DNA of 64,000 nucleotides from Aristolochia californica. Its lineage: Eukaryota; Streptophyta; Magnoliopsida; Piperales; Aristolochiaceae. A program made the translations under genes and the position numbers. The DNA is taken from contig JARWKL010000015.1 of the NCBI GenBank assembly GCA_029961685.1, forward strand, positions 15,870,801 to 15,934,800. The letters run 5' to 3'. The notes under the pieces are model-generated. The model saw only the letters and a list, made by a program, of their open reading frames with translations. It did not search any database and was not told the origin of the DNA. This document shows, in pieces, positions 51,201-62,660 of the stretch. Within the stretch, counting starts at the first letter, position 1. The number at the start of each line of letters is the position of its first letter.

Positions 51201-54200
51201 TTCAACATCTTTCAGACATGCATATCCACATTTAAAACATGTTAGGATCAATTAGAAATCTCTTTCTCAAAAAATTCCACCAAGCTATTAGGGGTTGTAC
51301 TAGTGGGATTTCCCAAACATCGATAACAAAACTTTGGTATTCATTTTTAGTGCATGAAATAATTTTCTTCACTTACATTTATTATTGTTTTCTATTTGCC
51401 TTATCTTTTTGTTTACGAGAAAAATGGGAGAGTAAATACTCAAGTTTGGATTTGAAAAAAAATTGAACATCGAAAATGGAATTGTACAAATACTGAGAGA
51501 GATAATTCGAAAACGTGTCAGTGATTCTTAAGGATTTTAAACTCTTTTAGTTTTTTATATATTAGGTTTTGCAATTGTTGCAAAAGGGGGGCGAGGATTT
51601 TTTAACTGAGTATTGACTCCTAAACCATAAGTCATTTCTAACAAAAATTATAGTTGTTACATATCATGAATCAATAAAAATATTTACAATGATCTATAAT
51701 TGTTTTGTCTGCTTTTAGTAAAATAGGCAAAAAGTGGGTTGTTTGGCTTTGGTAAATATCCCACCACACGTTACTTTGAGAATTTAAGTTTTTCTACTCA
51801 TTGAAAATTTTGGATCATTAAGTCATTTGCATCTTCAACATGTTTCAAGCATCCGTATCTACATTTAAGACATGTTTGGATCAATTAGAAATCTCTTCCT
51901 TATAAAACTCCACCAGCTATTAGAGGTTGTACTAGTGGAATTTCGCAAACAAGGATAACAAAACTTCGGTGTTCATTTTTAGTGCGTGGAATAATTTTTC
52001 TTCACTTAGTTTTCAATTTTTTGCATACATAAAATCTAAAATTTTCATTTTGTTGTGATGTTTTTGCCTTATCTTTTTATTTACGAGAATAAAGGCAGAG
52101 CGAAAACTCTAGTTTGGATTTGAAACAAAATTGAATATCCAAAATAGAATTGTACAAATACTCAGAGAGATAATTCCAAAAAGTAACTATGATTTTGAAG
52201 GATTGTAAACTCTTTTAGTTTTTTATATATTGGCTTTTACAATCATTGGAAAAGGGGGGGCCAGACATTTTTAACTGAGTGTTGACTCCCAAACCATAAA
52301 TCATTTCTACCAAAAAATTTAGCTGTTACACATCATTAATAGATCAAAACATTTACTATGATCAATGATTGTTAGGTCCGCTTTTTGTAAACTAGGCAAA
52401 AAATGGGTTGTTTGGCTCTGGTAAATATCCCTCCACACGTTAACTTGAGAATTTAATTTTTTCTACATGAAATTTTTGGATCATTAGGTCATTTGCATCT
52501 TCAACATGTTTCAGGCATGCATATCCACATTTAAAACATGTTAGGATCAATTAGAAATCTCATTCTTATAAAATTCCACAAAGCTATTAGCGGTTGTACT
52601 AGTGGAATTTCCCAAACATGGATAACAAAACTTTGGTGTGCCTTTTCACTGCGTGAAATAATTTTATTCACTTAGTTTTCAATTTTTTGTATACATAAAC
52701 TCTAAAATTTTCATTTTGTTGTGATCTATTTGCCTTATCTTTCTGTTTACGTGAAAAATAGGAGAGTGAAAACTAGAGTTTGGATTTGAAAAAAAATTGA
52801 TCCAAAATGGAAACGCACAAATGCTGAGAGTGACAATTCCAAAAAGTATCTGTGATTTTTAAGGATTGTAAAGTCTTTTAGTTTTTTATATATTAGGTTT
52901 TGCAAGCATCAGAAAAGGAGGGCGAGGTATTTTTAATTGAGTGTTGACTACCAACGCATAAGTGATTTCTACCAAAAAACTATAGCCGTTACACCACATT
53001 AATAGATCAAAACATTTATGATGATCTATGATTGTCAGGTCCATTTTTGTAAAATAAGCAAAGAGTGGGTTGTTTGGCTCTAGTAAATATCCCACCACAC
53101 AATAACTTGAGAATTTAACTTTTTCTACACCTTGAAATTTTTGGATCATTAGGTCATTTGTATCTTCAACGTGTTTTAGGCATGCATGTCATCATTTAAA
53201 ACATGTTCGGATCAATTAGAAATCTCTTTCTTATAAAATTCCACCAAGCAATTAGGGGATGTACTAGTGGAATTTGGCAAACATGGATAACAACATTTTG
53301 ATGTTCATTTTTAGTGCATGGAATAATTTTCTTCCCTTAAATTTATTATAGTTTTCAATTTTTTGCATACATAAACTCTAAAATTTTCATTTTGTTATGA
53401 TATAATGCCTTGTGTTTTTGTTTACGAGAAAATTGGGAGAGTGAAAACTAGAATTTGGATTTGAAAAAAAATTGAGCATCCAAAATGGAATTGCACAAAT
53501 ACTGTGAGAGATAATTCCAAAAAGTATATAAACTCTTTTAGTTTTTTATATATTCGTTTTGCAATCAATAGAAAAGGCAAGGCGAGGCATTTTTAACTGA
53601 GTGTTGACTCCCAAACCATAAGTCATTTCTAACAAAAATTATAGCTAGTACACATCATTAATAGATCAAAACATGTACGATGATCTATGATTGTTAGGTC
53701 CACTTTTTGTAAAATAGGTAAAACGTGGGTTGCTTGGCTCTCGTAAATATCCCACTGCACGTTAACTTGAGAATTTATTTTTTTCTAATCATTTTAATTT
53801 TTGGATGATTAGGTCATTTGCATCTTCAACATGTTCCAGGCATGAATATCCACATTTAAAACATGTTAGGATCAATTAGAAATCTCTTTCTTATAAAATT
53901 CCAAAAAGCTATTAGGAGTTGTTCTAGTGGAATTTCCCAAACTTGGATAACAAAACTTTGGTGTTCATTTTTAGTGCGTGAAATAATTTTTTTCAATTAC
54001 ATTTATTAAAATTTTCAATTGTTTCCATTCATAAACTATAAAATTTTCATTTTGTTGTGATATATTTGCCTTGTCTTTTTGTTTACGAGAAAAATGGGAG
54101 AGTGAAAACTCAAGTTTGGTTTTGAAAAAATATTGAACATCCAAAATGGAATTGTACAAATACTGAGAGAGATAATTCCAAAAAGTAACTGTGATTTTTA

Positions 54201-54255
54201 AGGATTGTACACTCTTTTAGGTTTTTATATATTGGGTTTTGCAATCATCGGAAAA

Positions 54256-54286
<31 letters not shown>
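54256..54286 (+). repeat. Poly-G tract, 31 bases
   Basis: Uninterrupted G run after ATCATCGGAAAA. Confidence 0.95.
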
Positions 54287-54289
<3 letters not shown>

Positions 54290-57200
54290 GCATTTTTAAC
54301 TGAGTGTTGACTCCCAAACCATAAGTCATTTCTACCAAAAATTATAGTAGTTACACATCATTAATAGAGCAAAAAATTTACGATTTACGATGATCAATGA
54401 TTGTTAAGTCCGCTTTTTTCAAAATAGACAAAAAGTGGGTTGTTTGGCTCTAATAAATATCTCACCACACGTTAACTTGAGAATTTATTTTTTTCTACTT
54501 GGTGTAATTTTTGGATCATTAGGTCATTTGTATCTTCAACATGTTTCATGCATGCATATCCACATTTAAAACATGTTAGGATCAATTAGAAATATCTTTC
54601 TTATAAAATTCCACCAAACTATTAGGGTTCGTACTAGTGGAATTTCCGAAACATGGATAACAAAACTTTGGTGTTCATTTTTAGTGCGTGAAATAATTTT
54701 CTTCACATATTTTTCAATTTTTTACTTACATAAACTCTAAAATTTTCATTTTTTTTGTAATCTTTTTGCCTTATCTTTTTATTTACGAGAAAAAAGGGAG
54801 AGTAAATACTCAAGTTTGGATTTGAAACAAAATTGAATATCCAAAATGGAAATGCACAAATTCTGTGAGAGATAATTCCAAAAAGTATCTATGATTTTTA
54901 AGGATTGTAAAATCTTTTAGTTTTTTACATATTAGCTTTTGCAATCATCGAAAAAGGCGAGACCTATTTAACTGAGTGTTGACTCCCAAACCTTAAGTAA
55001 TTTTTAACCAAAACTAGTCGTTACACATCATTAATTGATCCGCTTTTCGTAAAATAGGCCAAAAGTGGGTTGCTTATCTCTGGTAAATATCCCACTGCAC
55101 GTTTACTTGATAATTTAATTTTTTCTACTCCTTGAAATTTTTGGATTATTAGGTTATTTGCATCTTCAACATGTTTCAGGCTTGCATATCCACATTTAAA
55201 AGATGTTAGGATCAATTAGAAGTCGCTTTCTTATAAAATTCCACAAAGCTATTAGGGGTTGCACTAGTGGAATTTCCCAAACGTGGATAACAAAACTTTG
55301 GTGTTCATTTTTAGTGCTTCAAATAATTTTCTTCACTTACATTTATTATAGTTTTGAATTTTTTGCATATATAAACTCAAAAAATTTCATTTTGTTGTGA
55401 TCTATCTGCCTTATCTTTTTGTTTATGAGAAAAATGGGAGAGTGAAAACTCAAGTTTGGATTTTGAAAAACATATTGAACATCCAAAATGGAAATGCACA
55501 ATGCTGAGAGAGATAATTCCAAAAAGTATCTTGGATTTTTAAGGATTATAAACTTTTTAGTTATTTATATATTAGGTTTTGCAATCATCTGTAAGGGGGG
55601 GGGGGTGGGTTTTTTAAATGAGTGTTGAATCCCAAACCTTAACTCATTTCTAAAAAATCTTAAAGGCGTTATACATAATTAATCGATCAAAAAATTTACC
55701 ATGATCAATGATTTTTAGGTCTGCTTTTTGTAAAATCGGAAAAATGTAGGTTGTTTGGCTCTGGTAAATATCCCACCGCACATTATCTTGAGAATTTAAT
55801 TTTTTCTACTCCTTGAAATTTTTGGATCATTAGGTCATTTGCATCTTCAACATGTTTCAGGCATGCTTTTCCACATTTAAAACATGTTAGGATCAATTAG
55901 AAATCTCTTTCTTATAAAATTCCACCAAGCTATTAGTGTACTAGTGGAATTTCACAAACATGGATAACAAAACTTTGGTGTTCATTTTTAGTGCATGAAA
56001 TAATTGTATTCACTAAGTTTTCAATTTTTTACATTCATAAACTCTAAAAATTTTCAGTTTGTTGTGATCTATTTGCCTAATCTCTTTGTTTATGAGAAAA
56101 ATGGGAGAATGAAAACTCAAGTTTGGATTTGAAAAAAAATTGAACATCCAAAATAGAAACGCACAAATGCTGAGAGAAAGAATTCCAAAAAGTATATGTG
56201 ATTTTTAAGGATTGTAAACACTTTCAGTTTTTTATATATTAGGTTTTGCAGTCATCAGAAAAGGGGCGAGGCATTTTTAACTGAGTGTTGACTTCCAAAC
56301 CATAAGTCATTTCTAACAAAAATTATAGTAGTTACACATCATTAATCGATCTAAACATTTACGATGATCGATGATTATTTGGTCCCTTCTGTTTGTAATA
56401 TAGGCAAAAAGTGGGTTGTTTGGCTTTTGTAAATATCGCACAACATGTTAACTTGAAAATTAAATTTTTTCTTCACCTTGAAATTTTTGGATCATTAGGT
56501 CATTTGCATCTTCAACATGTTTCAGGCATGCATATCATCGTTTAAAATATGTTCGGATCAATTAGAAATCTCTTTCCTATAAAATTCCACCAAGCTATTA
56601 GGGGTTGTACTTCTGGAATTTCACAAACATGGATAACAAAAATTTGATGTTAAATTTTAGTGTGTGAAATAATTTTCTTCACTTAAATTTATTACTATTT
56701 TCAATTTTTTGCATACATAAACTCTAAAAATTTTATTTTGTTGAGATCAATTTGCCTTATTTTTTTGTTAACAAGAAAAATGGGATAGTGAAAACTCAAG
56801 TTTGGATTTGAAAAGAAATTGAACATCCAAATTGGAATGGTACAAACACTGAGAAAGATAATTCCAAAAAGTATCAATGATTTTTAAGGATTGTAAACTC
56901 TTTTATTTTTTTATATATTAGGTTTTGCAATCATCGAAAAAGGAGGGGCGAGGCATTTTTAACTTAATGTTGACTCCCAAACCATAAGTCATTTCTTACA
57001 AAATTATATAGACATTAAACATCATTAATAGATCAAAACATTTATGATGATCTATGATCATTACGTCAACTTTTTTAAAAATAGGTAAAAAGATGGTTGT
57101 TTGGCTTTGGAAAATATCCCACCTCACGTTAAATTGAGAATTTAATTGTTTCTACTCCTTGAAACTATTGGATCATTAGGCCATTTGCATCTGCAACATG

Positions 57201-58278
57201 TCTCAGGAATGTGTATCCACATTTAAAACATGTTAGGATCAATTAGAAATCTCTTTCTTATAAAATTCCACCAAGCTCCTAGGGGTTGTACTAGTGGAAT
57301 TTCCCAAACATGGATAACAAAACTTTGGTGTTGATTTTTAGTGCGTGAAATAATTTTCTTCACTTAGTTTTCAATTTTTTGCGTACGTAAAGTATAAAAT
57401 TTTCTTTTTGTGTCATCTATTTGCGTTATCTTTTTGTTTATGAGAAAAATGGGAGAGAGAAAACTCAAGTTTGGATTTGAAAAAAAATTGAACATCCTAA
57501 ATGGAAACACACAAATGCTTAGAGAGATAATTCCAAAAAGTATTTGTAATTTTCAAGGATTGTAAACCCTTTTAGTTATTTATACATTAGGTTTGCCAAT
57601 CATAATAAAAGGGGGGGCGAGGCATTTTTAACTGAGTGTTATCTCCCAAACCACAAGTCATTTCTAACAAAAATTATAGCCGTTACACATCATTAATCTA
57701 TCAAAAAATTTTTGATGATCCATGATTGTTAGGTCTGATTTTTGTAAAATAGGCAAAAAGTGGGTTGTTGGCTCTGGTAAATATCCAACCGCACGTTAAA
57801 TTGAGAATTTAATTTTTTTCTACTCCTAGAAATTTTTGGATGATTAGGTCATTTGCATCTTCAACATGTTTCAGGCATGCATATCCACATTTAAAACATG
57901 TTAGGATCAATTAGAAATCTCTTTCTTATAAAATTCCACAAAGCTAATAGGTGTTGTACTAGTGGAATTTCGTAAACATGGATAACAAAACTTTGCAGTT
58001 GATTTTTAGTGCGTGAAATGATTTTCATCACTTAGTTTTCAATTTTTTTGCATACATAAACTCTAACAATTTTTATTTTGTGTGATCTATTTGCCTAATC
58101 TTTTTGTTTACCAGAAAAATGGGAGAGAGAAAACTCATGTTTGGATTTGAAAAAATATTGAACATGCAAAATGGAAATGCACAAATGCTGAGAGAGATAA
58201 TTCCAAAAAGTATTTGTTATTTTTAAGGATTACAAAATCTTTTAGTTTTTTATATATTAGGTTTGGCAATCATCAGAA

Positions 58279-58313
58279 AAGCGGAGTGGGGTGGGTGGGG
58301 GTGTGGTTGTGGC
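58279..58313 (+). repeat. G/T-rich replacement of the G-tract
   Basis: GCGGAGTGGGGTGGGTGGGG, then GTGTGGTTGTGG, stands where other monomers have pure G. It looks like a decayed or interrupted tract. Confidence 0.85.
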
Positions 58314-60264
58314 ATTTTTAACTGAGTGTTGTCTCCAAAACCACAAGTCATTTCAAACAAAAATTATAGCCGTTACACATCATTAATCAATCTAAACATA
58401 TATGATAATCTATGTTTGTTAGGTCAGCTTTTTTTAAAATAGGCAAAACGTGTGTTGTTTGGCTCAAGTAAATATCCCACCGCACGTTAACTTGAGAATT
58501 TGATTTTTTCTACTCCTTGAAATTTTTGGACCAATAGGTCATTTGCATCTTCAACATATTTCAGGCATGCATATCCACATTTAAAACATGTTAGGATCAA
58601 TTAGAAATCTCTTTCTTAAAAAATTCCACCAAGCTATTAGTGATTGTACAAGTGGAATTTCCCAAACATGGATAACAAAACATTCGTGTTCATTTTTAGC
58701 TCGTGAAATAATTTTCTTCACTTACATTTATTATAGTTTGAATTTTTTTCAAACCAAAACTCTAACAGTTTCATTTTGTTTGTGATCTATTTGCCTTATC
58801 TTTTTGTTGACGAGAAAAATTGGAGAGTGAAATGCACAAATACTGAGAGAAATAATTCCAAAAAGTATCTATGATTTTTAAGGGTTGCAAATTTTTTTAG
58901 TTTTTTTATATTAGGTTTTGCAATCATCTTAAATGGGGGGGCAAGGCATTTGTAACTGAGTGTTGACTCCCAAACCATAGGTCATTTCTAACCAAAATTA
59001 TAGCCATTACACATCATTAATCGATCAAAACATTTACGATGACCTATGATTGTTAGGTCCACTTTTTGTAAAATAAGAAAAAAGTTGGTTGTTTGGTTCT
59101 TGTAAACACTGCACGTTAACTTAGAATTTAATTTTTTCTACTCCTTGAAATTTAAGGATCATTAGGTCATTTGCATCTTTAACATGTTTTAGGCATGCAT
59201 ATCCACATTTAAAACATGTTAGGACCAAATAAAAATTTCTTTCTTATAAAATTCCACCAAGCAATTAGGGGATGTACTAGTAGAATTTCCTCAAACAAGG
59301 ACAACAAAACTTTGGGGTTCATTTTTAGGGCCTGAAATAATTCTCTTCACTTACATTTATGATAGTTTTCAATTTTTTGCATACATAAACTCTAAAATTT
59401 TCATTTTTTTGTGATCTATTTGCCTTATCTTTTTGTTTACGAGAAAAATGGAAAAGTGAAAACTCGAGTTTGGAATTGAAAAAAAATAGTACATCCAAAT
59501 TGGAAATGCACAAATGCAGAGAGAGATAATTCCAAAAAGTATATGTGATTTTTAAGGATTGTAAACTTTTTTAGTTTTTTATATATTTGGTTTTGCAATC
59601 ATCGGAAAAACGGGGGCAAGGCATTTTTAACTAAGTGTTGACTCCCAAAACGTAAGTCATTTCTAACAAAAAATTTAGCCGCTACACATCATTAATCGAT
59701 CAAAACATTTACGGGGATCTATGATTGTTAGGTCCTCTTTTTGTAAAATAGGCAAAAAGTTGGTTTTTTCGCTCTGGTAAATACCCCACCGCACGTTAAC
59801 TTGAGAATTTAATTTTTTTTTTTCTCCATGAAATTTTTGGATCATTAGGCGATTTGCATCTTCTTCATGTTTCAGGCATGCATATCCACCACATTTAAAA
59901 CATGTTAGGATCAGTTATAAATCTCTTTCTTCCAAAATTCAACCAAGCTATTAAGCCCCTAACATGGATAACAAAACTTTGGTGTTCATTTTTAGTGCGT
60001 GAAATAATTTTCTTCACTTAGTTTTCAATTTTTAGCAAACATAAACTCACAAATTTCCATTTTGTTGTGATCGATTTGCCTGATTCTTTTTGTTTACGAG
60101 AAAAATGGATAGCGAAAACTCAACTTTTGATTTGAAAAAAAATTGAACATTCAAATTGGAAATGCACAAATGCTGAGAGAGATAATTCCAAAAAGTATCT
60201 ATGATTTTTAAGGATTGTAAACCCTTTTAGTTTTTTATATACAAAGTTTTTCAATCATCAGAAA

Positions 60265-60301
60265 AGGGGAAGAGAGGGGAAGGAGGGGGGGGGGGGGGGG
60301 G
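60265..60301 (+). repeat. Purine tract ending in 17 Gs
   Basis: GGGGAAGAGAGGGGAAGGA leads into G17 at 60285-60301, just before the left breakpoint of the 1,052-bp duplication. Confidence 0.93.
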
Positions 60302-60313
60302 AGAGGCATTTTT

Positions 60314-61365
60314 AACCAAAATTATAGGGGTTACACATCATTAATCGATCAAAACATTTACCATGATCAATGATTTTTCGATCCGCTTTTTGAAAAATTG
60401 GCAAAAAGTGGGTTGTTTGGCTCTGGTAAATATCCCATCGCACATTAACTTCAGAATTTAATTTTTCTACTCCTTGAAAATTTTCAATCATTAGGTCATT
60501 TGCATCTTCAACATTTTTCAAGCTTGCATATCCACATTTAAAACATGTTAGAATCAATTAGATACCTCTTTCTTAAAAATTCCACCAAGCTATTAGCGGT
60601 TGAACTAGTGGAATTTCCCAAACAGGGATAACAAAACTGTGGTATTCATTTTCAGTGTGTGAAATAATTTTTTCACTTACATTTGTTATAGTTTTCAGAT
60701 TTTTGCATACATAAACTGTAACATTTTCATTTTGTTGTGATCTATTAGCCTTATCTTTTTGTTTACAAGAAAATTGGGACAGTGAAAACTCAAATTTGGA
60801 TTTGAAAAAAAATTGAACATCCAAAATGGAAAAGCACAAAGGCTGAGAGAGATAATTCCAAAAAGTATATGTGATTTTTAAGGATTGTAAACTCTTTTAA
60901 TTTTTTATATATTAGGTTTTACAATAATCGAAAAAGGGGGGCCGAGGCATTTTTAACTGAGTGTTGACTCCCAAACCATAAGTCATTTCTAACAAAAATT
61001 ATAGCCGTTACACATCATTAATCAATCAAAACATTTACGATGATCTATGATTGTTAGGTCCACTTTATGTAAAATAGGCAAAAAGTGGGTTGTTTGGCTC
61101 TTGTAAATATCCCACCGCACGTTAACTTGAGAATATAATTTTTTCTACTCCGTGAATTTTAGCATCATTAGGTCATTTGCATCTTCAACATTTTTCAAGC
61201 ATGCATATCCACAATTAAAACATGTTAGGATCAATAAGAAATCTATTTTTTTTTAAAATTTCATCAAGCTATTAGGTGTTGTACTAGTGGAATTTCCCCA
61301 AACATGGATAACAAAAATTTTGTGTTCATTTTTAGAGCGTGAAATAATTCTCATCACTTACATTT
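60314..61365 (+). repeat. 1,052-bp tandem duplication, copy 1
   Basis: The unit starts AACCAAAATTATAGGGG and ends CATCACTTACATTT, about 1.55 monomers. Against copy 2 I find two base differences: GGCTCTGG versus GGCTCTTG near 60,425, and CAGATTTTT versus CAGTTTTTT near 60,700. The left breakpoint sits in the box after the G-tract; a TTT triplet is shared at the joints. Confidence 0.93.
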
Positions 61366-62417
61366 AACCAAAATTATAGGGGTTACACATCATTAATCGA
61401 TCAAAACATTTACCATGATCAATGATTTTTCGATCCGCTTTTTGAAAAATTGGCAAAAAGTGGGTTGTTTGGCTCTTGTAAATATCCCATCGCACATTAA
61501 CTTCAGAATTTAATTTTTCTACTCCTTGAAAATTTTCAATCATTAGGTCATTTGCATCTTCAACATTTTTCAAGCTTGCATATCCACATTTAAAACATGT
61601 TAGAATCAATTAGATACCTCTTTCTTAAAAATTCCACCAAGCTATTAGCGGTTGAACTAGTGGAATTTCCCAAACAGGGATAACAAAACTGTGGTATTCA
61701 TTTTCAGTGTGTGAAATAATTTTTTCACTTACATTTGTTATAGTTTTCAGTTTTTTGCATACATAAACTGTAACATTTTCATTTTGTTGTGATCTATTAG
61801 CCTTATCTTTTTGTTTACAAGAAAATTGGGACAGTGAAAACTCAAATTTGGATTTGAAAAAAAATTGAACATCCAAAATGGAAAAGCACAAAGGCTGAGA
61901 GAGATAATTCCAAAAAGTATATGTGATTTTTAAGGATTGTAAACTCTTTTAATTTTTTATATATTAGGTTTTACAATAATCGAAAAAGGGGGGCCGAGGC
62001 ATTTTTAACTGAGTGTTGACTCCCAAACCATAAGTCATTTCTAACAAAAATTATAGCCGTTACACATCATTAATCAATCAAAACATTTACGATGATCTAT
62101 GATTGTTAGGTCCACTTTATGTAAAATAGGCAAAAAGTGGGTTGTTTGGCTCTTGTAAATATCCCACCGCACGTTAACTTGAGAATATAATTTTTTCTAC
62201 TCCGTGAATTTTAGCATCATTAGGTCATTTGCATCTTCAACATTTTTCAAGCATGCATATCCACAATTAAAACATGTTAGGATCAATAAGAAATCTATTT
62301 TTTTTTAAAATTTCATCAAGCTATTAGGTGTTGTACTAGTGGAATTTCCCCAAACATGGATAACAAAAATTTTGTGTTCATTTTTAGAGCGTGAAATAAT
62401 TCTCATCACTTACATTT
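61366..62417 (+). repeat. 1,052-bp tandem duplication, copy 2
   Basis: Exact-length copy of 60314-61365. At the copy1/copy2 joint, TCATCACTTACATTT runs into AACCAAAATTATAGG; at the far end the same TCATCACTTACATTT continues normally into ATTATATTTTTC. Since 1,052 bp is not a whole number of monomers, the duplication is out of register with the satellite. Confidence 0.93.
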
Positions 62418-62619
62418 ATTATATTTTTCAATTTTTTGCATACATAAACTCTAAAATTTTCATTTTTTTGTCATCTATTTGCTTTATCTTTTTGTTTATG
62501 AGAAAAATGGGAGAGTCAAAACTCATGTTTGGATTTGAAAAAAAATTGAACATCCAAAATGGAAATGTACAAACGCTGAGAGAGATAATTCCAAAAAGTA
62601 TCTTTGATTTTTAAGCATT

Positions 62620-62660
62620 GTAAACTATTTTAGTTTTTTAGGGGTTGTACTGGTGGAATT
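62620..62660 (+). other. Truncated monomer junction (~360 bp missing)
   Basis: TTTTAGTTTTTTA joins to GGGGTTGTACTGG near 62,640. TTAGG occurs at both parental sites (TATATTAGGTTTTGC and GCTATTAGGGG). Confidence 0.85.

Larger units (their letters stand above)
50690..60030 (+). repeat. Block enriched in a deletion subclass of the monomer
   Basis: Several monomers here lack the ACATTTATTATAG piece, so TTCACTTAGTTTTCAATTTT replaces the normal TTCACTTACATTTATTATAG plus TTTTC. Sites are near 50,702, 52,015, 52,671, 56,013, 57,363, 58,031 and 60,017, with a similar loss near 54,706. I did not notice this form elsewhere in the window. Gaps are about one or two monomers (roughly 660, 1,310, 1,340 and 1,990 bp), as expected if a mixed unit was amplified locally. 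Confidence 0.8.

Noticed and set aside
4676..61891. Recurrent minus-strand frames of about 62-90 codons, often starting MCISILDVQFFFKSKLEFSL, for example at 25776-25964 and 47937-48131
   Set aside because: They are the antisense of the same monomer region, overlapping the plus-strand frame. They are low-complexity, broken in many copies and without recognisable domains. Near-identical pairs such as 60573-60839 and 61625-61891 are simply the 1,052-bp DNA duplication.
562..62614. Recurrent plus-strand frames of about 60-80 codons, often starting MLGSIRNLFLIKFHQAIRGC, for example at 34214-34411 and 50 or so other sites
   Set aside because: They are the same stretch of the satellite monomer read over and over, from CATGTTAGGATC to TTTTGTTGTGA. 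Many copies carry frameshifts or stops, lengths drift, no Kozak or splice context or domain is seen, and the frame is explained by repeat ancestry.
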